From NCBI GenBank assembly GCA_021229015.1, contig CM037780.1:67344074-67408073 (forward strand): a DNA stretch of 64,000 nt. The letters are read 5' to 3'. Position 1 is the first letter of the stretch, and every line of letters starts with the position of its first letter. The notes below the pieces were generated by a model that made no database searches, was not told the origin of the DNA, and saw only the letters and a program-made list of their open reading frames with translations. Made by a program: the position numbers and the translations under genes. This DNA comes from Solen grandis (lineage: Eukaryota; Mollusca; Bivalvia; Adapedonta; Solenidae). This document shows, piece by piece, positions 27,701 to 32,625 of the stretch.

Positions 27701-30700
27701 AAACAAGTTTATACAGGGGTGGCAAATCTCATTTTATATTACTTGTCCACTGACAAACAAAATTAAATTTCACTTGTCTGTAGCAAAACACTACTTGTCT
27801 GTACAGAAAATACGGAAATAATTGAAATTTTATTACTACTCTTAATAAATTAATTTAGGCATGTAAGAAAACATTATATTAACTGCCTTCACACTGAAAC
27901 TTGAAACATTTTTTATGACTGATTTAACAATCAAACTGTTTAACACTGCAGAATTGTCTTATGATCTGTTATTGCCGTCAAATTCGACATTTGCTGAGCC
28001 CATCGACTCTAAGCCATTGGAAGTCTTTAAGGCATGATTCTTAAAATGATCTTTAATGCTTTGTTTTATCGTATTTTTTAATCTTAGTCTTTTATTGTTT
28101 TCTTGTGGGTTTGATCGGGATATTCTTCCCCTCTTCTGGTTTGGGACAATTTTGAATAAGAAATCGATCCATTTGACAAGGAACTTACCGATTACAGACA
28201 GTGCATTAAAGCTTGGACCTCTTAACACCATTCAAACAGAATGGTTTAATATGCGGATCATCTTGTAAGATGCCAAAAAATAAACTTTATTTGACAGACG
28301 CACGTAAGAGATATCTTTACAGTTGAAATGCTGCAGTTTAGAGTTTTGAATTTAAATTTTTGCTACGGATTCAGATTTTTGGTTGTCCACGGACAAGTCA
28401 GCAGTGAAAATTTACTTGTCCATGCCGGCAAATGTACAACTCGGACAATGGATTTTGCCATCCCTGTTATGGGATAACAAGAGTTTTCCGTAAGACAGCT
28501 TGCTTGACTATTCTAATGCTTTTCAATATAGAAAAATATTGCAATAAAAGGAAACAAGAGGCCCATGATGGCCCTAAATCGCTCACCTGAGATAAATAGG
28601 TTGACCCAAGGAATATCTGTACCAATTTATTTTAAAATCTGGCCAGTAGTTTTGAAGAAGATGATTTTTAAAGTTTTCATTTTTTTTTTCTTTTTGTTGC
28701 CATGGCAACCAGAGTTCTATATGGATCAAGTTTATTTTAGGAACTTTTGTGAAGGTTGACCCAAGGACCATCCCTGCCAAGTTTAATCAAATTCTGTCCA
28801 GTGGTTTCAGAGGAGATGTTGTTTAAAGGTTTCTCTATATACATATAAGGCAAATAAGCCCCGCCCCTGGCGGCCATGTTTTTTTACGGATCGGAATAAT
28901 TTTAGCAACTTTGGTAGAGGCAGACCCAAGGAACATCTGTACCAATTTATTTTAAAATCTGGCCAGTAGTTTTGAAGAAGATGATTTTTAAAGTTTTCAT
29001 TTTTTTTTCTTTTTGTTGCCATGGCAACCAGAGTTCTACATGGATCAACTTTATTTAGCAACTTTTGTGAAGGTTGACCCAAGGATTATCCCTGCCAAGT
29101 TTAATCAAATTCTGTCTCGTGGTTTCAGAGGAGATGTTGTTTAAAGGTTTCTCTATATACAAATAAGGCAAATAAGCCCCGCCACTGGCGACCATGTTTT
29201 TTTACGGATCAGAATAATTTTAGCAACTTTGGTAGAGGTTGACCCAAGGAACATCTGTACCAAATTATTTTAAAATCTGGCCAGTAGTTTTGAAGAAGAT
29301 GATTTTTAAAGTTTTCATTTTTTTTTCTTTTTGTTGCCATGGCAACCAGAGTTCTACATGGATCAACTTTATTTTAGCAACTTTTGTGAAGGTTGACCCA
29401 AGGATCATCCCTGCCAAGTTTAATCAAATTCTGTCCAGTGGTTTCAGAGGAGATGTTGTTTAAAGTTTTCCCTATATACATATAAGGCAAATAAGCCCCG
29501 CCCCTGGCGGCCATGTTTTTTTACGGATCGGAATAATTTTAGCAACTTTGGTAGAGGTTGACCCAAGGAACATCTGTACCAAATTATTTTGAAATCTGGC
29601 CAGTAGTTTTGAAGGAGATGATTTTTAAAGTTTTCAAATTATTTTTCTTTTTGTAGCCATGGCAACCAGAGTTCTTCATGGATCAACTTTATTTCAGCAA
29701 ATTTTGTAGAGCCTCACCCAAGGAACATTCCTGCCAAGTTTCATTAAATTCTGTCCAGCGGTTTCAGAGGAGATGTCGTTTAAAGCAAATTGTTGACGAC
29801 GAAGGGCGATCACAAAAGCTCACCTTGAGCACTTTGTGCTCAGGTGAGCTAAAAATAAGAATCAGTGTATTTTCACTTTTTTTTAAGTAAATAAGAGATA
29901 TAAACATGTATTCAAAATTGAAGGCAATATCTCAAAGGATTCAGTGAGAAAGAGAGCCAGTATGAAACAAGGAGGCCAAGATGGCCCTGTGTCGCTCTAC
30001 TGAGTAAGATGGCTGTGTTAGGCATAATGACAAAAAATGTGGCATCTAAATTGTTTTTCTAACATTTGACTGAGTGACCTAGATTTTGATCCTACCTGAA
30101 TTTGCACTCAACTGGGAATTCATGCAGTCATCATTCATATCAAGTTTAATGAAGGCTGGGACAAAAATGTAGGCCTCTAGAGTGTTCACAAGATTTTTCT
30201 AAAATTTGCCCTGGTGAGCTACTTTTTGACCCTATGTTGCCCAGAACTCATCCAATATATCATTTAGACAAACATCCTGACCAAATCTAATGAAGATTGG
30301 GCTAAAACTGTGGCCTCTAGAGAGTTCACAAGGTTTTTCGAAGATTTGACCTGACAAAAGTAGATCACAAAAGCTCACCCTGAGCACAAGTGTTCAGGTG
30401 AGCTAAAAATAAATAAACTGAGATTCTAAGTCAGAAAAGGGGCATTATTTAGTCAAAATCCATGAAAGAGTAATCGGTATGTACTCTTCCCTATGCGTTG
30501 AAGAGGTCATAAACAAGCATTCAAAGTTTCAAAGCAACACCTTCAAAGATTCAGTGGAAATTAACTCGGGTGGTATGAAAATTTTATCAAGATCTTAAGT
30601 TGAAAAGGGGCATAAATGTGTAAAAATCCATGACAGAGTTATCCCCTCTTGCCTACAGGTTGGGGTGATGGTCATATACAAGTATTCCAATTTTCAAAAC

Positions 30701-32348
30701 AATATCTTAAGGGGTTCAGTAATTAAAGGAGGTGGTACGGAAAACTTAACCAAGATTCTAAATCAAAAAAGGGGCATAATTTGGTCAAAATCCATAACAG
30801 AGTTATCCCCTCTTGCCTACAGGTTGGGGTGGTGGTCAAATACATGTATTCCAAGTTTCAACTTTAGCCGCGGGTGTTTTGCGGATATTCGATTTAACTA
30901 CAGGTAACAAAAGTGCTACGTACTGCTTCCAAAAGTCAGTCATGCGATGATCATAATTCACACCTCTAGTATCCACATTCAGCTTGCATTATTACCTTAA
31001 TGTTCATAAAGGCCAATAGTTTAAGTAATTGCCTTCAAATGTTGATGCCTTGTTGCTTGTTTGTCACAAGTTCCTTTCCAAATAGAATTTGAAGTACACA
31101 ATTATCTTTAACCGAACAGTTTTGTCCAAAATGGAACTAACTAGAAACAGCTGATTGTATAATCATATCAAAATGACAGTCATGGTTTGTCTCAGTACTG
31201 ACGATGCGAATATCGCATTTGGCTTCATGTCAATGAATTATTATTTAAAGTACAGTATTGAACAAGTTCAGAGTGATTCACAACGATATACATGTATAAA
31301 CAAACGAGAATAATGGTTTCGTAAGCATTTCTTTCACAATTATATTAAAGAAATCACAAACAGACAACAATTTTCTTGCAAGTATATACGATAGAGCTTT
31401 AATACCAATTTAAAATATGAATACAAATCATATAGACATCGCTGATATGGCTTCGTAGTGGGTGGGGTAAAGTTTGGAAACATGAAGGAAAAACTGAATT
31501 CTCATGTATTGTGCGCACCCCTTCTGGGAAATTGAAATTGAAGTCATAGAAATGCACACAATACATGAGTGTTTACGGTAAGGGCCCCAAGATCAAATCC
31601 CACTGGCAGATTATTTTTTTATACATAATTAACTTTTGCTTTTATTTTTTCTCCCCTTTTTTCCTATTTTTATATGTTTTCTAGTATTATTCTAAAATCA
31701 CAGACCATTTAACAATTGCCAGGATTATTTTTAATGAATATATTGTAACAATTTTAATTTCTTTAACTTCCATATCTTTGTTGTTGTTTTTTTCTTACGC
31801 CAAATATCTTTTTTTAAAGATATTGCTTGTGAACTTTAAAGTCCCAACAGCCAACTCGGTGATAAAGTCATTGCAGTGGAGGGAATAACCAGCCTCTGTC
31901 AGAGATCAAACCCTTGACCCTGGGTTAACAGATTGACACTCTTAACAATGTCACTAAATTGAATGCTAAGCCTAAAACAGCAAGGCTGTTAAGGAAGTGC
32001 CTATGATGGCCAATACCTACAGTGGCTAATCAGTGCTTAGTTTTCCTAATAGTGTGTGCAGAATTACTCTCTTTGAACAGTGATTCAGTTTTCAAATCCC
32101 CCCCCCCCCTCCAAAAAAAGGGGGGGGGGCTTCAGAGAACAGTTTACTGGCCTGTAAACCGGAGTCAAGTACGTTTCAGTTGGGGACGTTTCAACAGTTC
32201 AGGCAATTTAGGGACGTCATGGACATGATACTGCCAAGATAAAAACATCTTCGAGCTCATTTATCAAGAAAAAGGCGAAATATAAGGAGATTTCAATACG
32301 ACATTAGTGTCATATTACCTTCCGTTCCTCTTTTAACTTTCTCTTCAT
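6611..32348 (-). CDS. NOL6: NOL6 / Nrap (Utp22 family), first five exons; gene continues past the left edge
   Basis: Exons in transcript order are 32348-32319, 25939-25733, 21441-21325, 18915-18733 and 6779-6611. They have GT-AG borders and matching phases and encode about 235 residues. Similarity to animal NOL6 is clear in each of exons 2 to 5: LYKPPTNEELHSLKETENLF, then a basic helix, then GSLLSDTCVRPSISADLVV, then RYMRKRALY and the stretch GNHLKP. Known of the family: Nrap/Utp22 is a nucleolar component of the SSU processome (UTP-C with Rrp7 and CK2) with nucleotidyltransferase-like folds believed inactive. The visible part is the start of the Nrap domain 1 region. The start ATG is fixed by an in-frame TAG 12 codons upstream. 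The full protein in animals is about 1,100 residues, so roughly four fifths is outside the window. Introns reach 12 kb. Confidence 0.9.
7095..7190 (+). repeat. 3' remnant of a Helentron-like element
   Basis: A short GACAGACGG stretch precedes CTCACCGTTAGTTTGTTG and GTGCTCAAGTGAGCTAA, a decayed version of the terminal hairpin. A new 5' tag of the same type (AACAAGAGCGCCATCATGG) begins directly at its end. Confidence 0.4.
7588..8485 (+). mobile_element. Helentron/pearl-like element C (CCCCCGCCG hairpin family)
   Basis: It starts AACAAGAGCCATGTTGACAT followed by ATCCCCCGCCGAAAG. Four to five tandem units of about 145 bp follow (marker AGAGTTATCATTCTTGTG), then a GGACGGACGGACGG microsatellite at 8420-8441. 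The terminal hairpin has arms ATCCCCCGCC and GGTGGGGGAT, with TAAAAA after it. The 5' block is the inverted partner of the 3' hairpin arm. Same plan as the GCTCACC family but different sequence. Confidence 0.65.
8494..9326 (+). mobile_element. Helentron/pearl-like element D
   Basis: The 5' tag AACAAGAGGGCCATGATGG plus GCTCACCTGAG opens the element. The core units of about 180 bp have GGCTCTGCCCCATGGC. It closes with AGCTCACCTTGAGCAGG, GTGCTCAGGTGAGC and TAAAAA. The microsatellite is almost gone. It lies 9 bp after element C and 12 bp before the TIR element at 9338. Confidence 0.65.
9338..11376. mobile_element. TIR DNA transposon split by element E
   Basis: The left end TACCGTATACACGGTCAGAT matches the reverse complement of the right end (TACCGTATACACCGGCAGAT), and both continue TAGGCGCA. 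TA at both outer ends would fit a Tc1/mariner-type TA target. Internally it repeats the phrase ATAAGGCGCA in both halves. No transposase is recognisable, so it is non-autonomous. Element E sits near its right end. Confidence 0.55.
10043..11346 (+). mobile_element. Helentron/pearl-like element E (161-bp core)
   Basis: The 5' tag AACAAGAGGGCCAAGATGG plus GCTCACCTGAG is followed by about seven core units with the marker GGGGCATAACTCCTGACC. The markers are at 10296, 10458, 10620, 10782, 10943 and 11103, so the period is about 161 bp. A GACGGACGGACG microsatellite spans 11247-11291. The hairpin has arms CTCATCCTGAGCAC and GTGCTCAGGTGAG, then CTAAAAA. The ~160-bp core with an ACGG-type microsatellite is what is described for bivalve pearl elements. 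Confidence 0.72.
11395..11850. repeat. Two diverged tandem units, orphan core
   Basis: AAGGTCAAGGTCAAGGTTGA to GCATACCAAAAATAAAAGTT near 11405-11510 recurs at 11720-11810. This looks like two or three units of a tandem core from another element of the same broad type. Neither terminus is seen. Confidence 0.4.
11860..13026. other. NOL6 intron 4 sequence, mostly nothing recognised
   Basis: The block at 12205-12272 is a minus-strand SINE tail, with TTAAACGTCCCGTCGACAGT next to a TTTGTTTGTTG end. Near 12770 and 12890 a short phrase (CTAATACCCCAC) is repeated. Nothing else stands out. Confidence 0.4.
13027..15933 (+). mobile_element. Helentron/pearl-like element F with an expanded 145-bp core
   Basis: The 5' tag AACAAGAGGGCCAAGATGG and GCTCACCTGA open it. 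A long tandem array follows, then a short GACGGACGACGGAC microsatellite (15867-15882). The hairpin AGCTCACCCTGAGC / GCTCAGGTGAGCT closes it, with AAAAA. The last base of the element is followed by T. At about 2.9 kb it is the longest copy here, because of its array. It is antisense to NOL6. Confidence 0.75.
13263..15840 (+). repeat. 145-bp tandem array, about 18 units
   Basis: The marker GTGGCCTCTAGTGTGTAAAC recurs at 13801, 13946, 14091, 14236, 14381, 14526, 14671, 14816, 14961, 15106, 15251, 15396, 15541, 15685 and 15830. The exact 145-bp step is broken once, by a one-base deletion near 15602. The first four units are shorter and more diverged. Later units are nearly identical and alternate a few variants (TTTTTGATCC / TTTGGATCC, TTATTG / TTTTTG), which points to recent expansion in blocks. 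Confidence 0.92.
16097..17223 (+). mobile_element. Helentron/pearl-like element G (family 2, ATACCCCC hairpin)
   Basis: It starts AAACTAGAGCTATCACTGAA then ATTAATACCCCCGC. Six or so tandem units follow (marker TAGAGTTATGGTTCTTGTGC) at about 150-bp spacing, then a GACCGACCGACC microsatellite (17122-17172). The terminal hairpin has arms ATACCCCC and GGGGGTAT, followed by AAAAA. It interrupts an older repeat: CATTTGTGCTAAAGGAAA on the left and ATGACCACTGGTTT on the right correspond to contiguous sequence at 18288-18324. Confidence 0.7.
17290..18039. other. NOL6 intron 4 sequence, nothing recognised
   Basis: No coding, RNA or repeat signal beyond A/T runs. Confidence 0.4.
18040..18592 (+). repeat. 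Decayed Helentron-like element H
   Basis: The core phrase GCCATGGCAAC to TTCTGCATGGATCAA occurs twice, with a T-rich tract before each. The 3' end ATAGCTCACCTTGAGCTC then GGTGAACTA is a worn terminal hairpin. The 5' tag is not seen. Confidence 0.5.
18733..18915 (-). CDS. NOL6: NOL6 exon 4 (residues ~119-179)
   Basis: The acceptor TTTTACTTTTTCCAG gives an exon that reads MSDEEWLSGSGVQVPMM, PWKGSFQYHPPTEMHVTGSL and ends VVCMPK, with donor AAG/GTAGTG. Sixty-one whole codons, phase 0 on both sides. The GS...D pattern (GSLLSDTC and SADLVV) lies where nucleotidyltransferase-like folds hold the GS motif and first acidic residues. Only one aspartate of a DxD pair is visible, in line with the view that this family is not catalytic. 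Confidence 0.9.
18955..19925 (+). repeat. Truncated Helentron-like element I (161-bp core, E family)
   Basis: Five to six diverged units share AGTTTGAAGATGATTGCT and GGGGCATAACTCCT with element E. The right end is worn to CATGTGAGCTAAAAAT, without microsatellite or full hairpin. The 5' end is missing and the repeat begins about 40 bp from the NOL6 exon 4 acceptor. Confidence 0.65.
20445..20578 (+). mobile_element. piggyBac-like MITE, left part only
   Basis: TTAACCTTTCTCTCATATAG, CCACATAAAGCCTGATCTGC and CCTCATTTCCAGACCACTGA match the left half of the full copies. The central palindrome and right end are missing. Confidence 0.7.
20768..21030 (+). repeat. Dispersed repeat, inverted partner of 31245-31510
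   Basis: Shared phrases with the reverse complement of 31245-31510 are GGGGTGC(GC)ACAATACA, CTTTACCCCACCCACTA, TTTAAATTGGTA and TATAATTGTGAAA. The class is unknown and no coding frame is conserved between the two. Confidence 0.5.
21095..21300 (-). mobile_element. SINE family S2 (body fragment)
   Basis: On the minus strand it reads TTGCTGAGC... AAATAAGGCTAGTTCCAGGA, then GGTCTGCTGTTAGGATTATG, matching the S2 copies at 47208, 50660 and 54495. It lies 25 bp from the NOL6 exon 3 donor. Confidence 0.65.
21325..21441 (-). CDS. NOL6: NOL6 exon 3 (residues ~80-118)
   Basis: The acceptor TTTTGAACAG and donor GAG/GTATGA enclose 39 codons in phase 0. The peptide begins ITELLNEAKLKAKRRTQIDA and ends IIRCIPIGQKLE. 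It fills the gap between exon 2 (LFRMQ) and exon 4 exactly as the family alignment requires (human VEELLKEVRLSEKKKDRIDA). Confidence 0.88.
21470..22110. other. NOL6 intron 2, T-rich, nothing firm
   Basis: T-rich runs around 21550-21625. GATCCCCACCCCTAAACC at 22065 is the start of the core repeat that continues after the MITE at 22378. Confidence 0.4.
22117..22357 (+). mobile_element. piggyBac-like MITE, full length
   Basis: It starts TTAACCCTTTCCCTCATA and ends TATGAGGGAAAGGATAA (TTAA decayed). The centre holds a near-perfect palindrome around AGCCTGCAAGTTACTCGCAG. It interrupts a core repeat: GATGAGATGGATT on the left and TGGTACTTCTTTTATG on the right are contiguous at 24120-24150. Confidence 0.8.
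22400..22980. other. Intronic sequence with a GC-rich island
   Basis: Around 22500-22610 the sequence is richer in CpG (GTCAGTCCGTCGCCAGTCG) and ends with a donor-like CATATGTAAGT. It could be part of an unknown element or a minor transcript start, but nothing confirms either. Confidence 0.3.
22981..23053 (+). pseudogene. tRNA-like sequence (Ala TGC type) with broken stems
   Basis: The A box region TAGCTCAGTTGGTAGAGC and B box GGGTTCGAACCCC are good, and the loop CTTTGCAAG would give anticodon TGC. However, the acceptor stem does not pair and the T stem has two mismatches. It is more likely a tRNA pseudogene or SINE head than a working gene. Confidence 0.45.
23230..23908 (+). repeat. Helentron-like element J (about 160-bp core), decayed
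   Basis: Three diverged units with the phrases GTTGTCTGATGCCCC and AAACTTTCAAGTCAATACCA recur at about 160-180 bp. The end AATAGCTCTCATATTCTTCG then AGTCGAGCTAAAAAA keeps the pattern of terminal hairpin and CTAAAAA. Confidence 0.5.
23915..24200 (+). repeat. Two units of a tandem core (GGGGTCAGGCCCC type)
   Basis: TTCTTGTTCCTCATGAT, AATGGTAC and GGTCAGGCCCCAC recur at 23940 and 24110. The same units occur at 22060 and 22378 around the MITE and at 23300. A run of G lies at 24000-24010. Confidence 0.55.
24210..25030. other. NOL6 intron 2, nothing recognised
   Basis: AT-rich. A long A run at 24618 is followed by short CTAC repeats. No gene or element end is seen. Confidence 0.4.
25035..25345 (-). 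mobile_element. SINE family S2, with head
   Basis: Read on the minus strand it has a tRNA-like head with B box GGTTTAATTCC near 25255. The body AGGTCCAGGACTGGTTGGCC and CATTATAATGTGACTGGGTG follows, then the tail ACTGAAATACTGTTG at 25035. The head confirms pol III ancestry of the S2 family. Confidence 0.65.
25733..25939 (-). CDS. NOL6: NOL6 exon 2 (residues ~11-79)
   Basis: The acceptor is GATCTGCACAG and the donor CAG/GTGAGC. The first half is acidic (EEDESEGSEPETESDD). The second half, KADLYKPPTNEELHSLKETE then NLFHSTLFRMQ, is very close to vertebrate NOL6 (LYKEPTNEELNRLRETEILF). This is the strongest single identification of the gene. Sixty-nine codons, phase 0 on both sides. Confidence 0.93.
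26002..26244 (-). mobile_element. piggyBac-like MITE, full length
   Basis: TTAACCCTTTCCCTCATA at the left and TATGAGGGAAAGGGTTAA at the right form perfect terminal repeats over at least 17 bp, with TTAA at both borders. The central palindrome is CAGCCTGCGAGTAACTCGCA plus GGCTG. Length 243 bp. Orientation is opposite to the 22117 copy. Confidence 0.88.
26764..26842 (-). repeat. tRNA-like SINE head or tRNA pseudogene
   Basis: On the minus strand, TCAAATCGGTAGAGCATT is an A-box-like block and CTGGTTCGAATCCC a B box, about 45 bp apart. No cloverleaf with a proper acceptor stem can be formed. Confidence 0.45.
26990..27290. repeat. AT-rich minisatellite (ATAACACATNACATT type)
   Basis: Irregular tandem copies of a 13-20 bp unit with ATAACACA and ACATTATAAC, strongest at 27005-27075 and fading to the right. 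Confidence 0.7.
27349..27593 (-). mobile_element. piggyBac-like MITE, full length
   Basis: TTAACCCTTTCCCTCATA and TATGAGGGAAAGGGTTAA bound a 245-bp element with the central palindrome CCTGCGAGTAACTCGCAGG. Nearly identical to the copy at 26002, only 1.1 kb away and in the same orientation. Confidence 0.88.
27714..28466. mobile_element. hAT-like non-autonomous element
   Basis: The left end CAGGGGTGGCAAATC pairs with the right end (reverse complement CAGGGATGGCAAAATC). Such CAGGG...GGCAAA termini are typical of hAT elements. An 8-bp target duplication is not preserved. Sub-ends repeat ACTTGTCCACTGACAA / GTCCACGGACAAGT. A 90-codon basic frame on the minus strand inside it has no recognised domain. 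Confidence 0.5.
28553..29855 (+). mobile_element. Helentron/pearl-like element K (320-bp core, sister of A)
   Basis: It opens with the same 5' tag and GCTCACCTGAG as element A and has four units about 319 bp apart (near 28600, 28920, 29239 and 29558). Each unit carries CTTTTTGTTGCCATGGCAAC. The microsatellite is reduced to GACGACGAAGG. The hairpin CTCACCTTGAGCAC / GTGCTCAGGTGAG and CTAAAAA close it. It is antisense to NOL6. Confidence 0.75.
29966..30409 (+). mobile_element. Helentron/pearl-like element L, short
   Basis: The tag AACAAGGAGGCCAAGATGG opens it and AGCTCACCCTGAGCACAAGT then GTTCAGGTGAGCTAAAAA closes it. The core of two to three units resembles the 145-bp family of element F (AGATTTGACC, ACTGTGGCCTCTAGAG). 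It sits inside another tandem repeat whose phrase GAGTATGAAA... is cut at its borders. Confidence 0.6.
30410..30870 (+). repeat. Tandem core, about 180-bp units
   Basis: AAAAGGGGCATAATTTGGTC, GAGTTATCCCCTCTTGCC and ACAGGTTGGGGTG recur two to three times. Related sequence lies just left of element L (29880-29965), so L inserted into this array. Confidence 0.6.
31245..31510 (-). repeat. Dispersed repeat, inverted partner of 20768-21030
   Basis: Its reverse complement aligns with 20768-21030 over most of its length, with several indels. The block CTCATGTATTGTGCGCACC at its right end is mirrored at 31555-31571. Unknown class. Confidence 0.5.
31580..32090. other. NOL6 intron 1, T-rich, with a tRNA-like scrap
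   Basis: Mostly T-rich. 31880-31950 (GATCAAACCCTTGACCCTGG) looks like a worn minus-strand B box region of a SINE. Nothing else is supported. Confidence 0.3.
32098..32130. repeat. Poly-C / poly-G hairpin
   Basis: About 12 C, then TCC, seven A and ten G, which can fold into a strong hairpin or G-rich structure. It lies in NOL6 intron 1, about 190 bp after the exon 1 donor. Homopolymer lengths in the assembly may be inexact. Confidence 0.8.
32319..32348 (-). CDS. NOL6: NOL6 exon 1 (MKRKLKEERK)
   Basis: Ten codons from ATG to CGG AAG, then donor GTAATA. The start is supported by an in-frame TAG 12 codons upstream with no intervening ATG, by correct phase to exon 2, and by a basic N-terminus. 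Assignment of so short an exon rests on position and phase and would need a transcript to be certain. Confidence 0.7.
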
Positions 32349-32542
32349 CTCCAAAACATAAACACACACACGTGCTGAAAACTATGAATTAGTCTGGTTC
32401 CATAAATCAGTCGGATACACACCAAAAAGCTTTCGTTGATAAAGGAAATTGTATACCAGTCCATTAATTTTGACTGGATGTCCACAGAATACATGAAAAA
32501 GATACAAGTCGCTAATACATTTCGTAAACCAGACTATCAAAT
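32349..32542. promoter_or_regulatory. Bidirectional promoter / 5' UTR spacer of NOL6 and MPHOSPH10
   Basis: 194 bp separate the two divergent start codons, so this must hold both 5' UTRs and most of both core promoters. It has no clear TATA box at a sensible place and no CpG island. A palindromic E-box CACGTG lies at 32369-32374, 21 bp from the NOL6 ATG and about 170 bp from the MPHOSPH10 ATG. CACGTG also occurs at 843, 18779, 22517, 34817 and 51913, so its presence alone is weak evidence. Regulation by Myc/Max-type factors is an inference. Confidence 0.65.
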
Positions 32543-32625
32543 ATGGCTGCGACCATGGACCACGTCTTGTTAAAAACAGAGTTAGATTTTAACTCTGTAA
32601 CAGACACACCCGAGGATTTTCTAAC
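32543..32625 (+). CDS. MPHOSPH10: MPHOSPH10 exon 1 (residues 1-27)
   Basis: ATG has a good context (A at -3, G at +4) and an in-frame TAA at 32525-32527, so the start is fixed. A second in-frame ATG is at codon 5. It ends PEDFL plus two bases of a threonine codon, with donor GTAAGA. Joined to exon 2 it reads PEDFLTIQ, like human PECFLTIQ. Confidence 0.88.

Noticed and set aside
27959..28231. 90-codon basic frame in the hAT-like element as a host gene
   Set aside because: It lies between transposon ends and has no recognised domain, start context or splice partner.
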